From assembly GCF_020283565.1 (NCBI RefSeq), contig NC_060060.1, forward strand, positions 20,832,001 to 20,896,000: a stretch of 64,000 nucleotides of DNA. The letters are read 5' to 3'. The position numbers and the translations under genes were made by a program. Positions within the stretch are counted from its first letter, which is position 1. Every line of letters starts with the position of its first letter. The notes beneath the pieces are model-generated. The model worked only from the letters and a program-made list of their open reading frames with translations, had not been told where the DNA came from and did no database searches. Positions 33,674-45,428 of the stretch are shown piece by piece. This DNA comes from Trifolium pratense. Its lineage: Eukaryota > Streptophyta > Magnoliopsida > Fabales > Fabaceae.

Positions 33674-34448
33674 TATTTTACAACCGTCCTCAAAGGAATT
33701 TTTAAATTGAGTACCTCTTAGATTACAAGTATAAACTCTTACCACTGAGTCATTACCTCAAGTCTAAATTAAATTATATTTAACCCTAATTTAAATTTTA
33801 GATCAAATGTAATTTAATCCTATATTAATTCAATCTTAAAAAATCAAATTTAAACTAATTAATCTTAATTTAATTTTGTATTTATAATATAGTTATTAAA
33901 TTTAAAATGAACAAATAACTTATTTAATCTTATACATAAACACTTATCATGATAAGCTCTTGTACTATAAGTTATAAAAACTGTTTATCCAAACAGTACC
34001 TTAATGATAAAGTAAAGCCGGTTCATCTCATTTTTATTTCTACTTTTCATTAGTTTATTAATCATTCAATTCAAATATAATTTAATTGGTTGAAACAATT
34101 AACTTATGATTCGAAGGTAGTTACGACAAATAGTTTAAAAGAGAAAAAGGAAAACCAGAAAAATGAATGAACTAGTCTCATTTCATGAGAAAAACATAAT
34201 TAGGCTCTACTCACTGTTAAAGTTCAGCGAGAAATACAGAAAAGAGTTTCAATAATATCAGAATAACATTGTTTGACATAATAAGGATTACAAGACAATT
34301 TATAATAATTTCTAATGGACTACTAGACTACTAACATATAAAGTCCAATACTTAATATCCTAATAATATTATTATTTAACACACACCACCACTTATATAA
34401 TACAAGCATGTATGGATGACCCCCTAAGGCTCCAAGATACCCCAAAAC

Positions 34449-34945
34449 TCATAACAATCCTTCTTCCATCCTATCTTTGAAGGCTCCAAAGATGAAAACC
34501 CCAAGAATAATTGCTTAAGGTCTTGGGGCCTAACCCCCCGTACAAACCTCATACCAAATAGATGTTTTCTTTTCCCCCCTCCCATGAATCTTTTATACCC
34601 CCCAATATATTTCAAATTTGCCCTTTCAGAAAAATTCGGTTCGCAGAAACCGAATTTTTTCTAGTGCAAATTCAGAGTAAATTTCGGTTTTTAGAAACCG
34701 AAATTTGTTTTCAAGGCAAAAAAAAACTTCGGTTTCTACGAACCGAAGTTTTTTCAAGGGCAAAAATGGAAATTCAGGGGGATAAAAGATTCACGGTGGG
34801 TGGGAAGAGAAAACATCTACCAAATATAGATCGGTAATGGCCAATTAGTGAATAATAACAAATCATAACAATCCCTCTTCCATCCTATCTTTGAAGGGCT
34901 ACCCCCCACCCCCATCCACAAACCTCATACCAAATATAGATGAGT
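34449..34945. repeat. Direct repeats flanking a MITE
   Basis: CATAACAATCC(T/C)TCTTC followed by CATCCTATCTTTGAAGG occurs at about 34449 and 34865. The block ACAAACCTCATACCAAATA occurs at about 34542 and 34918. The two copies of roughly 80-110 bp bracket the element at 34561-34817. Confidence 0.8.
34561..34817. mobile_element. Mutator-like MITE carrying three palindromes
   Basis: 257 bp flanked by the 9-bp repeat TACCAAATA (34552-34560, 34818-34826). The terminal inverted repeats are about 65 bp: left GATGTTTTCTTTTCCC, right complement GATGTTTTCTCTTCCC, both continuing to TGAATCTTTTAT. Between them sit three consecutive palindromes built on one core: AATTCGGTTCGCAGAAACCG, AATTTCGGTTTTTAGAAACC and AACTTCGGTTTCTACGAACC, each closing with its inverse. 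Confidence 0.9.
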
Positions 34946-36349
34946 GAGCTAAAATGGAAAGATGTAATTCGGAGTTACCCTACGCTTGAATAAGTCGAGG
35001 ATTTTAGGTAGCCTATGGCGCAACATTTGTCAAGAGAATGCTATAACTTTTGAAGGGAAGAAATTCTTCCATTTTCAAACTTAAAATCAATGACTCGTCC
35101 GTAAGGAGGGATCAATAGTGGGATGAACAAATGCCGACAATATCAAATATGTCGCGCAAATTTGAGTAACTTAAAAGAAAGGAATTATTATTAGAAGTTA
35201 AGAACTTAGAACACCTCAAGTAGGAAGAACGAGGTTAGGTTCTTTATTGGTGTTGTCGTTGATGGAGTTTTAGGCATTTTTTAATTTTTCGGAATGGTTT
35301 TATTTTGTGATTATTCTTAAATTTGAATAAAAAATTAGTCTTATACTATAAGTTTTACTTCACATTATTTTCCGAGCAATTCAATTTTTATTTTGTGAGT
35401 ACACGTAATATATTTCACCTTAATATTTATTTATTTTTCATAAATTTTTTATATGCGAGCTAATTTTTAATCTTTTGTTTTTATAACGTGAATGAAATTT
35501 ACTGATTTTTTTCTTTTGAAGATTCTTTTTAGAAAATATGTTAAAATTAGAAGAAATTAGGTAGTCTATATATATTAAATTGAAAGAAAGGTAAAATTTT
35601 AAAATGTGAAAACAAAAAATTACAGATATGTTTTTAATCTCAAGCAAATTTTAACTAACTTACGTCCAATTTTTTTTTTACACTAATTAATGTCATAATT
35701 TTGAATATACCATTTACTTAATTTAGTACAAGTAAAATGTTAAGATCTCTAATCTATAATAAATTCCATTTTGCATTGTCAAAAAGAAAATGTATTTCAT
35801 TTATTTTTATATAAATTTAAGGAAATTTTTTATATTAATTAAAACCGTTAGTTCGAAGATGACTTGACTTATCACTTCACTCCTTAACCTATCTACTGCA
35901 GCCACAAAAGACAAAACCATTAGTATATCCCTTACAAAGAGTTAAACTAACTTCCTTAATCTATGTGTATTAAGTTAATTCTACCTACCAAGTATATATA
36001 TGTGGCTAAGTATATTTTATAAAACATACAAAAATTAATAATTATTGGCTGTTATATATTATATTACATTACATCCTTAAGCAGCATCAGCATTAGATAT
36101 TGAAGTACAATATTGTGGTAGATTGGCAGTGTATATGAATGACTACGTACACTCACACAATCTACACACTCATCCATGCATGGAACAAATACACTACCAA
36201 CAATAACCTCAAATTCATCATACTAATTATTATTATTATTATTTATTATTAATATACTATCATAATAATAATACTCATATACTTAGAACTAATTAATAAT
36301 TAACTCTCACTACCATATAATGTTAGGACTTATTAGGACTTATTACTAC
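34946..36349. other. Intergenic and downstream region of the RSS3-like gene
   Basis: Very AT-rich, with only short chance frames and no recognised repeat. The last ~200 bases (minus strand) should hold the 3' UTR of the gene at 36350-38896. Confidence 0.4.
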
Positions 36350-38896
36350 TCAAAATCCATTATTATTGTTTGATCCATTCCCAAGATGATGATCTTGATG
36401 GAAATGATGATGATGTTGATACCTTGACATAGAACTAGTGCTACTCTCACCAACATCAAGTTGTTCAGGTCTATATACCTCTTCTTGTTGTTCTTCATCT
36501 AACTCTTCTTTTGCAACTTTTTGCATTCCTCCCATAAATTCCAATGCTCTTTGTTCTTGTGATGCTAAAACATGTTGTTGTTGTGATTGTTGTGGTGGAA
36601 CAACTGAAGGTAACTTTGAGAGTAATGCTTCAAGACTACTCATTGATGGTGTTACTTTCATTGGCATGTTATTGAAATGATCATATAATTGATCACTTTG
36701 TTGTTGTGGTGGATAACTTCCTTGGTAATTATGCCATTGTTCTGATGGAATATTACCATAGGGTTCTAGTTTGTAAGGGTATGCTGATGATGATGGGTGT
36801 GGTAGTAGTACTCCTGGTATGCTTTCAATGTAGCTGAACTTTTTTCTTAATAGAACCACATAGCTTAAGTCTTCAATCACCTTGAGTTCCATAGAAACAC
36901 ACAAAATATAAGTTGAGTGAGTATAATTTTCTAATGTGTTAAGAAAACGTCCGCGACTAGGACTAATTGATTTGCGACTATAACATAATTGATGTTGTGG
37001 TTGCAGAGACTGAAAATGATGCTGACGTGTTGACTTTAGTAATAATTTTGAGAAAATGGTGTAACCGAATGTAATCACATGTATTGGTGCTAGACACAAA
37101 ATGAGTTGAGTGAGTATAATATATTGTGTAATGTTTTAAGAAAAGGTCCGCGACTAGGACTGATCTATCTATGACATCATGGTTTTTGACGTCTTCACAA
37201 CTACAACATAATCACAACTCTGGTCCATTTATAACCTATGAAACACCGACACAAATATAAACACCAGATACGATACTGACACTCAGACATATTGTTGACA
37301 TTATTAATACTTTTGAGAAAATTTTGTAACCGAATGTAATCACATGTGAATGTCTTGTTGTAAGACACAAACACATGTTAGAGACACCAGACATGTCTTC
37401 AATTTGAAGTCTTGGTACTCAGTGCTACATTTAACTGTGATTCTTTGCAATATCGCGTACATATCGTGTGTATGTGTGTGTGAGAGATAGAGAGAGGGGA
37501 AAGGGAGAAGAGAGAGAACCTTATGAACAGCTCCTAATTGAACAACACCTTCTCTAACAGCAATGAGGGCTATAGTCTACAAGATATATATAAATAAATT
37601 GAATCAAATAAAGAAATTAAGCACATACATATATAATTGAACATGTTTTGTCAAATACATACCTTTATACCAGACAAGAACTGAGCTTCCCAAGTCCTAG
37701 GGTGCTGTAAAAGAAATCATTCTCTTTCAACAAACTTTTAATATGAAATCATTAACTATAACATTATATTAATAATCAATCTTTTACTCACTGAATCAGC
37801 TGAATTATGCCATGCTGACAAGAAGTTAATTTCTTGATCATTAGGTTCTTTGTATATCCACTTGTGACTATGATCTGCAGCTACTTTTCCAATCAATCTG
37901 TTCCATAAAATCTAACTAATTAAGCCTATTTTCTTAAGAAATGTTGTTTTTCAAATTAGTGAATTAAGTACATAGATTAATTAGATATGTTAAAATGTTA
38001 CATTACATAGTACATAACTACATACCCTTCACCATAGTTATAGATCTCATGTGACATCTTGAAGAAAAGTTCAGGTTGAAGACCTTGGTAAGGTTGAATT
38101 AATTCACAGTTACCATAAACTGATGATGAGTTAGGACAATCACTACTACCACCAGACTTTATTTCAGGTGCTGCTGCTGATGCTGCAAAATTGCAGAATC
38201 CATCTTCCCAAACTAATATCCTATGCATGCATATGATTATAACAATATAAAAATGTAATTAATTAATTAACTAATTTCCATTTTTGAAGTTATATTAACA
38301 CTCATGAAAATTATTAAATCATTTACCAATTCCTTCTGTTTCCTCTTGATCTATCATATGCCCCTTGTCCTTCCCATCTATATTACAAAAACAAAAATAT
38401 AAAGAAAAAATAAGCACTTATTTACTAATGAAAATGTTTATATGAAGTTTAGTATATAAAATTAATTAGTCTTTATATTATATGCAAGTATGTATATACT
38501 TCATCTGGTCTTAGATATTGTATCTGTTTATATTTAAGACCAGAAAAAAGTATATATGATATTTTTATGAAGTTAAACATATAAGATTAATTAGTCCTTA
38601 TATGTATATGCTTCATCTAGTCTTAGATACAAACAAAAAAGTATCTGTACGTATTTGCTTATATTTAAGATCAGAGAAAGGATATGTGATGTTTTCTACA
38701 TGAACATTTTGAACTAAAGAATTGATTAATGTGTTATCCTATGATCTTCAATTTCTTACTTGGGTGGAGGGTAGTTTCTAGGCAAGATCCTCCAAAAAAC
38801 AGCATAAACCCATTGAGAATTTTCATGGATGCATAAACTTCTTAGAGTGTGTTGAAGAAGATGAGTAACAGCTAATGGAGTTAGATGTTCTTCCAT
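36350..38896 (-). CDS. RSS3-like protein with bHLH-MYC_N domain, 7 exons
   Basis: Exons in reading order: 38896-38760, 38377-38327, 38220-38026, 37897-37792, 37704-37663, 37576-37520, 36880-36350. They join in frame with GT-AG introns to 372 residues starting MEEHLTPLAVTHLLQ. Residues about 5-190 form the N-terminal domain of MYC-type bHLH factors, with SLCIHENSQWVYAVFW, WEGQGAYDRSRGNRRNW, ILVWEDGFCNF, ELFFKMSHEIYNYGEGLIGK and FLSGIKTIALIAVREGVVQL. No basic helix-loop-helix follows. The C-terminus is Gln/Ser/His-rich. This architecture matches RICE SALT SENSITIVE 3 and its Arabidopsis relatives, long mislabelled as WNK-kinase-related. From family knowledge, RSS3 is a nuclear cofactor that joins JAZ proteins and bHLH factors in jasmonate responses and root growth. 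The exact orthologue is inferred. Confidence 0.88.
38500..38670. mobile_element. Two degenerate MITE copies in intron 1 of the RSS3-like gene
   Basis: TACTTCATCTGGTCTTAGAT with a matching TTTAAGACCAGAAAAAAGTA (38500-38554), and CTTCATCTAGTCTTAGATAC with TTTAAGATCAGAGAAAGG (about 38609-38680). Both look like short Stowaway-like hairpins in poor repair. Confidence 0.5.
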
Positions 38897-39044
38897 ATAT
38901 AAAAAATAAAACCCTCACAAAAATAATATATATAACAATTATAGAAACTATAGCTTATAGCTCTTCTTTTTTCTCTTCTCTTGAAACCCTTTTAGCTATA
39001 GGTATCTTTAATAATAGTAGGAAACTGCAACATCCTATCTCCTC

Positions 39045-39053
39045 CTTTATATA
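39045..39053 (-). promoter_or_regulatory. TATA box of the RSS3-like gene
   Basis: On the minus strand TATATAAAG within GCTTATATAAAGGAGGAG, about 150 bp upstream of the ATG at 38896. It is the best core-promoter candidate there. Confidence 0.6.
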
Positions 39054-41537
39054 AGCACACACCAACAAGGAAATCTCACATTTATATTTTATACCCCTCA
39101 CACATTTTTATTTAGGTGGGTGGGGAAAAAGAAAAAGAGGTGAAATAAATGAATATCATATAGTTTTCTTAATTTTTTTTGTGGGGCCCACCACCTAAAA
39201 ATAAGTCTCGTTTTTCAATTTTATAATTGAAAACAACCAAAACTCACCCAAATTCATGAATCATCTTCAATCAACAACAAAAAAGCCAAATGTAATATAA
39301 TATTAAATTATTCGAGAACACTTAAATAAGATGACGTATGTGTCTTCTAACTTAACTAAAGTGTGGATTCGATCCCTAATTTTGACATGCATCACATTTT
39401 AAAATTCTTTGGAAACATTTGCCATCCATTTGAGTCTGATAAAACTTGGAAGATTAGTCTCTGCAGTTATGCACAGAGTATATCTTATTTATGCCAAAAA
39501 AAAATATTAAATTATTATACTATAGTATTAGTTTATTATGTGGCTTAAAGTTGAAACAAGAACATGATTTATATGAGTTACGTAGCTCCATGTCTTTGAT
39601 TTGATTACACTCTTATCTTAATTCCTAGCTAGATCTATTATGCTCCTGCAGAAGCAGCATTTTATACTATATACTTATTTTTAATTTTGAATTCATTTTT
39701 TCCATACCGTTCTGTTTCCTGACACTCTTAAGGTATCAGCAAAGTACTCATGATTCCTAAACCACAACCATTTATTTCAATTCCACCACCAATAACATTT
39801 GTTAACATCTCGATTTCACGGCAGTTGTAGTTTCGTATTATTACTTAAATGAATTACAGTATTAGTAATGCAAACAATCCGGATAAAAATTCTCTGTTGT
39901 AGCAGATCACACGGTAACTCATTGTATTAAATATTAGCCATTGGTTTTTAAATCAATCCAAATTATAGACAGACAAAATTAACTATAAACCATCTGGGAC
40001 GTCAATCAAAAATTGGATGGTCAGGATGAGTCGCAGTTACTCCATCAAATTCGATCCATTAACACTCCATGCATATATATATATATATTATCTTTCAGTT
40101 TACAATAGTATTCCTGAATTGCTACACTTCTCAACTCATTCGTTCTTTACCCTTATTATGTGTCTATGAGCCATATTCAACACGACCAATACATTTTAAT
40201 TTACCATCTTGATTTGTGTCAATTTTTTTTTTACCATCTTGATCTTATTATAGGTAAATTTTTTTTTTCTTGGTTTATAAATTTTTAATTTTTTTTCTGA
40301 TGACTGCTACCAGTGGAACTAGGTAATAGTGCCACTGCCAGAATAAATCCCTTAGTAAAAACGAAATATCAACATCAAATTACTGTTTCATACTATTGAA
40401 TCACAGAAACTACTAGGAAGTAATAACTGACTTGTTAGTGTAACAAGGCACAAAATGCACTACTAATTAATATATATGACAAAAAATAATAACTATATAT
40501 AGTGAGAGAGCACAATATTATTGTAGATACTGTACATTGTCAGACTTTAATAATCTTAATTTATATTTTACTCCAAAAGCTGATAGACTTCAATTATTCC
40601 TTAACCTTTGTTGCACTGCTAGTGAAGACTTTCTTTTTCTCCCTTATTTAGTTGTTTTTCTAATTTCATATTCTAATAGAGACTTTGTTTTATGGAGGAT
40701 CAAGTCCCACATGGAATGAAATACTTAGTGGACTATTTAAGTGGTGTATTCTTTTCCAACCAATTTTAAGGAATGATTGTCCAAGTGTTTGTTGGTGCTT
40801 TAGAAAGTTGTGGTTGCGATTGCAATTTCGTTGCAGAGATCTCAAAATCTATTATGTTATGGCCGTTGGCGCTCTTAGGGGTTGCGGCTATAGTAGAGAC
40901 TTATGCATTGTGGAGTGTTACACTTTTGTTTAATGCCAATATATATATAATGATGATGAAAAAAAGTATATGTAATATTGAATCCAAATTTTGAGATTAA
41001 ATACAAGTGATACTACATCCACTAAACAAAAAAACAAAAAGAGTAATTCCACCGTCTATCTAGTAATACAATCGATGAAGGTTTACAATCTACTCATAAA
41101 ATAAAATGGGAGCTCCGAGCTCCCATCATTTTAGCCAAGAATTATAGAGTGATTCATGGAGTGTATGTTAAATTTCACATTGAGTGCTCAATGGAGTATT
41201 TAACTTGCTTGGTTCTTCACCTTAATACCTAGGGTTCTTTAATACTCCATCATCATATGATTTTAAATTGAGGTGTGCAATGTAAAGGGTTTTTAATTAA
41301 GTCTCCACAACGAACAAATAAACTGTAATTTCAGCGGCACCGAACACATTTTTTTGCAATATAAAGATTTACAGCGTTACTGCAATTACGACCACAATCA
41401 CAATTTAAAACCATACTCATCATATATATTTCCATTGTGCTATACTATTCTTACTCTTATCTTCCCACCTTGATGGAAACAAAGTTTCTTTCTACTATAT
41501 TTTTTTATTAATTTTTCTTTAAAAGTAATATTAAAGG

Positions 41538-41562
41538 TTGAGAGAGAGAGAGAGAGAGAGAG
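41538..41562. repeat. (GA)n microsatellite
   Basis: A GAGAGAGAG run of about 24 bases. Confidence 0.9.
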
Positions 41563-41899
41563 TAATTATGAAGATGAAAGCAACACTTTTGTAGCTAAGT
41601 ATTTGTTTTGCAAGAATTAATTACGAAGAACAAACAATAAATTAAAAGCACACATAAAATGACACCAGCTAGAGTTCAACAGGGTGTAACCATAACCTGG
41701 TGAATTTTTCCAAATGAAATAATGTGATGATGAAACACTGAAAATAAAGTTGAACAACAAAATCTATCTATATTCATGAAAATTTGAACTCTTCACTCTC
41801 AGAATAGTTGTTACCTTCTCTCCCTTTCTTTGCACCTGCAACATTATCACTTCTGTAACTTACATTATGACTAAAAGAAGAACTCATTACTTTCATTTC

Positions 41900-41933
41900 C
41901 TCACTCACTCACTCACTCACTCACTCACTCATC
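41900..41933. repeat. (ACTC)n microsatellite
   Basis: About eight tandem ACTC units ending in ACTCATCTGAC. Confidence 0.9.
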
Positions 41934-43320
41934 TGACACACCACAAAAGCTTGTCAGCTCATTATGATGTTTTTTCATTTCATCTCTTTGACCATTCATT
42001 TTTATTAACAACAAAGAATACAACAAAATTATGAAATGAAAATCATATATGAAACTCATATGAATATATATATATATATGATTTTTTTTTCATTCATATA
42101 TATTTTTTTTTATTGAGGTATTATTTAGATTACCTAATAACATCATCATTTATTGCTTTCATTTCTTGAAAGTGACACATTGCTATCTACATGATTTCCC
42201 AAACGGATTCTTCCTGTGGTGTGTGTGTGAGTGAGTGTTAGTGTTGTGAGAGAGAAGAGAAAAAAGGGTTGGTGTCATCAAGGGTTAGTTAAATAAAATG
42301 TATAGTATCGTTTTAAACTGCGGTTGCGGTTAGAGTTATAAACGATTTCTTGCGGATTTAACCCTCCAATAGTAGGGCAGAGAGACTTGATAATTTGGAT
42401 TATCTTTTTTATCTCAACCTTTCAGTATTAGAGGAAGTGGACTTGATAATCGAGAGTTTGACAGAGAACTAAAGAAAGTCTAGCAAAAAGATTGTTTTGG
42501 TCAAAATTTGAATTGAGATTCCAACCGATTCTTTTTAACCTAATAGTCATGGCAAAGTATCGCTTGAGTTACGCTGAAACCCTTATATTGCAACTAAATG
42601 TTGTCAATGTGATCAAAATTTCTATCGAAATATAGTTGTAGAAACTTCAAAATCCTTTATATTGCGGCTGTAATTGTGATTGCGGACCAAAATTTAAAAG
42701 CATGTTGTAGTGTGTGTACAATGTGTAATGCAAGATATGTACTATGGAAGGGAGAAGTTGGGGACAGTGTACAGATTACTCTGAAAAGAGTGAGGTAAGC
42801 AAAAGAAAAGTGGTGTTGGGGGCTACAAAACAATTGAATGAGGTTTGGATTTTATTGAAAGGTGGTGATGCCTTCTATTCTAGTGGACATAATATATTCA
42901 TATTTTGTTCTTTTCAGATAAAGAAAAGAAATTAATAATAATGTTTTTGTAATTAATAAGTTTGGTTTTGGTATATATGAGGAAAATAAATCAAGAATGG
43001 CACAATAGTCTTTTGTTTGGTCAAGGAACAGGTGTTGATATTGAAAGTATGCCCCATCCCTTTCTTCAATTAAAGGAAGTGGAATCTCTGCCAATTCCCA
43101 TCCTTCCCAATGTCTATGTCCCATTTCATTTATTCAAATACTATACTATATACGTACAGTTTCTTTTTTTTTTTAGTAGTTTTGTATTTATGTATAAAAG
43201 AAAAACATTTTGATAGTTTTGTATACATTTTTATGAAAAACATAATACATTAAGTGTGAAATATTCACCAATTTTATCGATGATTAACTATGTAAGAAAA
43301 CTTGGATGATTACTTTTAAT

Positions 43321-43889
43321 CTATGAAGCACGGACTCGGACACCACGACACCGCTAATGTAAAAAATATAGGACACCGACACCGCTACATATTTATAAAA
43401 CATATAAATTGAGAATCAAAATATATACATGTAAATCTAATTTGAGCAAGTTATTTTTTAAAAAAAGTTTTAAAACAAGATATGATAGTATTTTACCTTT
43501 ATTTATCCATCTACGATCGAAAAAACTAAAAATATCGTAATCAAAATGTAATGTCTTCAATCCCTAATTGATCAATATTGTTGTTTCTACACATCTTTAA
43601 CTCTTGTAGATATGTCTAACATGTGTCTTAGGAGAGTATAAGCAAAGAAAAATAATTTTTTTTGGGACACTTGTCCGACACGTGTCATACGAGTGTCTTA
43701 CAGATGTCGGACACCGATCAAAGGAGTGTCAAACTAAAGGAAAAATTGAATTTTTTCCTACACCGATATGAGCTATCCGGCACGTGTCGGACGAGTGTCA
43801 TAAGAGTGTCGGACACCGACACGTGTCGGACACCGACACGTGTCGGACACCGCGACACACATAATCATAGAGGTGTCGGTGCTTCCTAG
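43321..43889. mobile_element. Non-autonomous DNA element with GTGTCGGACACCG repeats
   Basis: 569 bp flanked by the 8-bp repeat CTTTTAAT (43313-43320, 43890-43897). The left end is CTATGAAGCACGGACTCGG and the complement of the right end is CTAGGAAGCACCGACACC. Toward the right (43780-43860) the self-complementary unit ACACGTGTCGGACACCG is repeated. No transposase. The 8-bp target suggests hAT-like mobilisation. Confidence 0.75.
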
Positions 43890-43897
43890 CTTTTAAT

Positions 43898-44621
43898 GCA
43901 ATTTCTATATAAAATTCAAATTATAGAAAAAAGACAATGAAATTTTCAAATAGTAAAATTCCTAAAGCGGCCTCCAACGAAAACAAAAGCCACCACCAAT
44001 ACGCCTACGCGCCAGACGGCCAAAAGGAGAGGAGAATAAGAGAACAAAAAAAGAAGATAGAGAGCAAGCCCACACCACACTAGTACCACCGAGCCCCAAG
44101 ATCAACTCTAGACAAGATGGCACTCAAACCTTTATTTAGATTTCTTTTTTACGAAAAAAAACGAAATTCATTCATTCAAATCGGCAAATATATCAATCGA
44201 AATCATTACATATTTAAATTCGCTAAAAACTAAAAAGTTTGAATATATGAACAAGCTCACAGCATCCGAGTTAATAACATAAAACAACTCAATTTTTACA
44301 AATATGACAAAACCTACAATTGATATAATAAACTCCAAGTGTCCGAAATAGTCATGCCTTCAGATCTGCAACGTTGACGACTCTAATATCATTGAATATG
44401 CTCTGAATTTGGATTGAAACAAATTTGCAAATTTAAACAAAACAAACACCGTACAAAGATGAGATAAACACCGTACCAAGACAGGATAACAAAACGACTC
44501 CGCACTAAGGCGGGGCAAACGAAAAAATCACGAAGGAAAAACTCAAATGAACCCTAAAATTATGTGTAAATCACTTATTGAATTGAAAATAAATAAAAAA
44601 CAATCAAGAGGGATGATTTCG
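43898..44621. other. Intergenic spacer
   Basis: A slightly GC-richer stretch at 43970-44110, then AT-rich DNA. No gene recognised. Confidence 0.4.
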
Positions 44622-44629
44622 GATTGATC

Positions 44630-45420
44630 CAGTGGCGGAGCAAGACGAAAAAACGGGGGTGGGCCGCTATAAATATAAACGGGGTTTGAACCGTAAATAT
44701 TTGAAATTCATGTATGTTAATATATATCTTATGTATCACTATGAATATACTCATAAGGATTAATTTTAATCATAAGTTTTTAGACTTTATCGATATACTA
44801 TATTTCAATTTTAATCTCTTTAAAAAATTTCAAGCAAGCTTTGGTCTTTCGTCCGAATGTTTTTCATCATGACATTTGTCCTATTTTTAAGTCAATTCAT
44901 GTGTAAAATTCACATTTTTTTAATTAGTTCTAGTATTTATAATTGTAATATTCAATGAATCTTTCTCACAAAAATTTATAATTTTTTAACCAAAGATAGA
45001 TTAAACATGAATTTTTATACACTAAAACTCTATTTTAAATAAAAAACTTAAGTACTTTTTCAGAAAAAAATGAATATTTTGACAAAATAAATAACACATT
45101 TTAAAACATTTAATAGGTTATTAAATAATATAACATTAGAAGAGGTGCTTCAAAAAGTAAATTAAAAGGGACATTTGAACTACTAAGAATAAAAAAATAA
45201 AAATAGCAGAACATGTTTAACGGGAGTTTGAAAAAGGGTTTGAAACCCCCGCAACTAAAGCGTATTGGGAGAGTTCTGAATACAAATACGACTTAGCGGG
45301 AGTTTTGAACCGCCGCTACCTACTATCAAAACCGCCGCTATACAGTATACTCATGAAAAAAAATTAAATTTTTTGGGGCGGGCCATGGCCCTGCCCAGCC
45401 CACAAGCAGCTCCGCCCCTG
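44630..45420. mobile_element. hAT-type non-autonomous element
   Basis: 791 bp flanked by the 8-bp repeat GATTGATC (44622-44629, 45421-45428). The ends CAGTGGCGGAGCAAG and GCAGCTCCGCCCCTG are inverted repeats of the hAT type. Subterminal GGGTGGGCC/GGGCGGGCC and CGGGAGTTT motifs occur inside. No transposase frame. Confidence 0.88.
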
Positions 45421-45428
45421 GATTGATC

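Larger units (their letters stand above)
39054..43312. other. Intergenic, no gene recognised
   Basis: Contains short frames only. Simple repeats stand out: (GA)n at 41538-41562, (ACTC)n at 41900-41933 and small (AT)n runs near 40074 and 42067. A near-perfect palindrome ATGGGAGCTC-C-GAGCTCCCAT lies at 41106-41126. GATCAAGTCCCACATGGAATG at about 40698 resembles the AAGTCCCACAT motif near plant LTR or TRIM ends, but no complete element was resolved. Confidence 0.4.

Noticed and set aside
36350..37099. Single 249-residue frame extending past 36880 as one exon
   Set aside because: The part beyond 36880 is intron. The acceptor at 36881-36882 joins the conserved HK-VIEDLSYVV sequence to the upstream exon at 37520.
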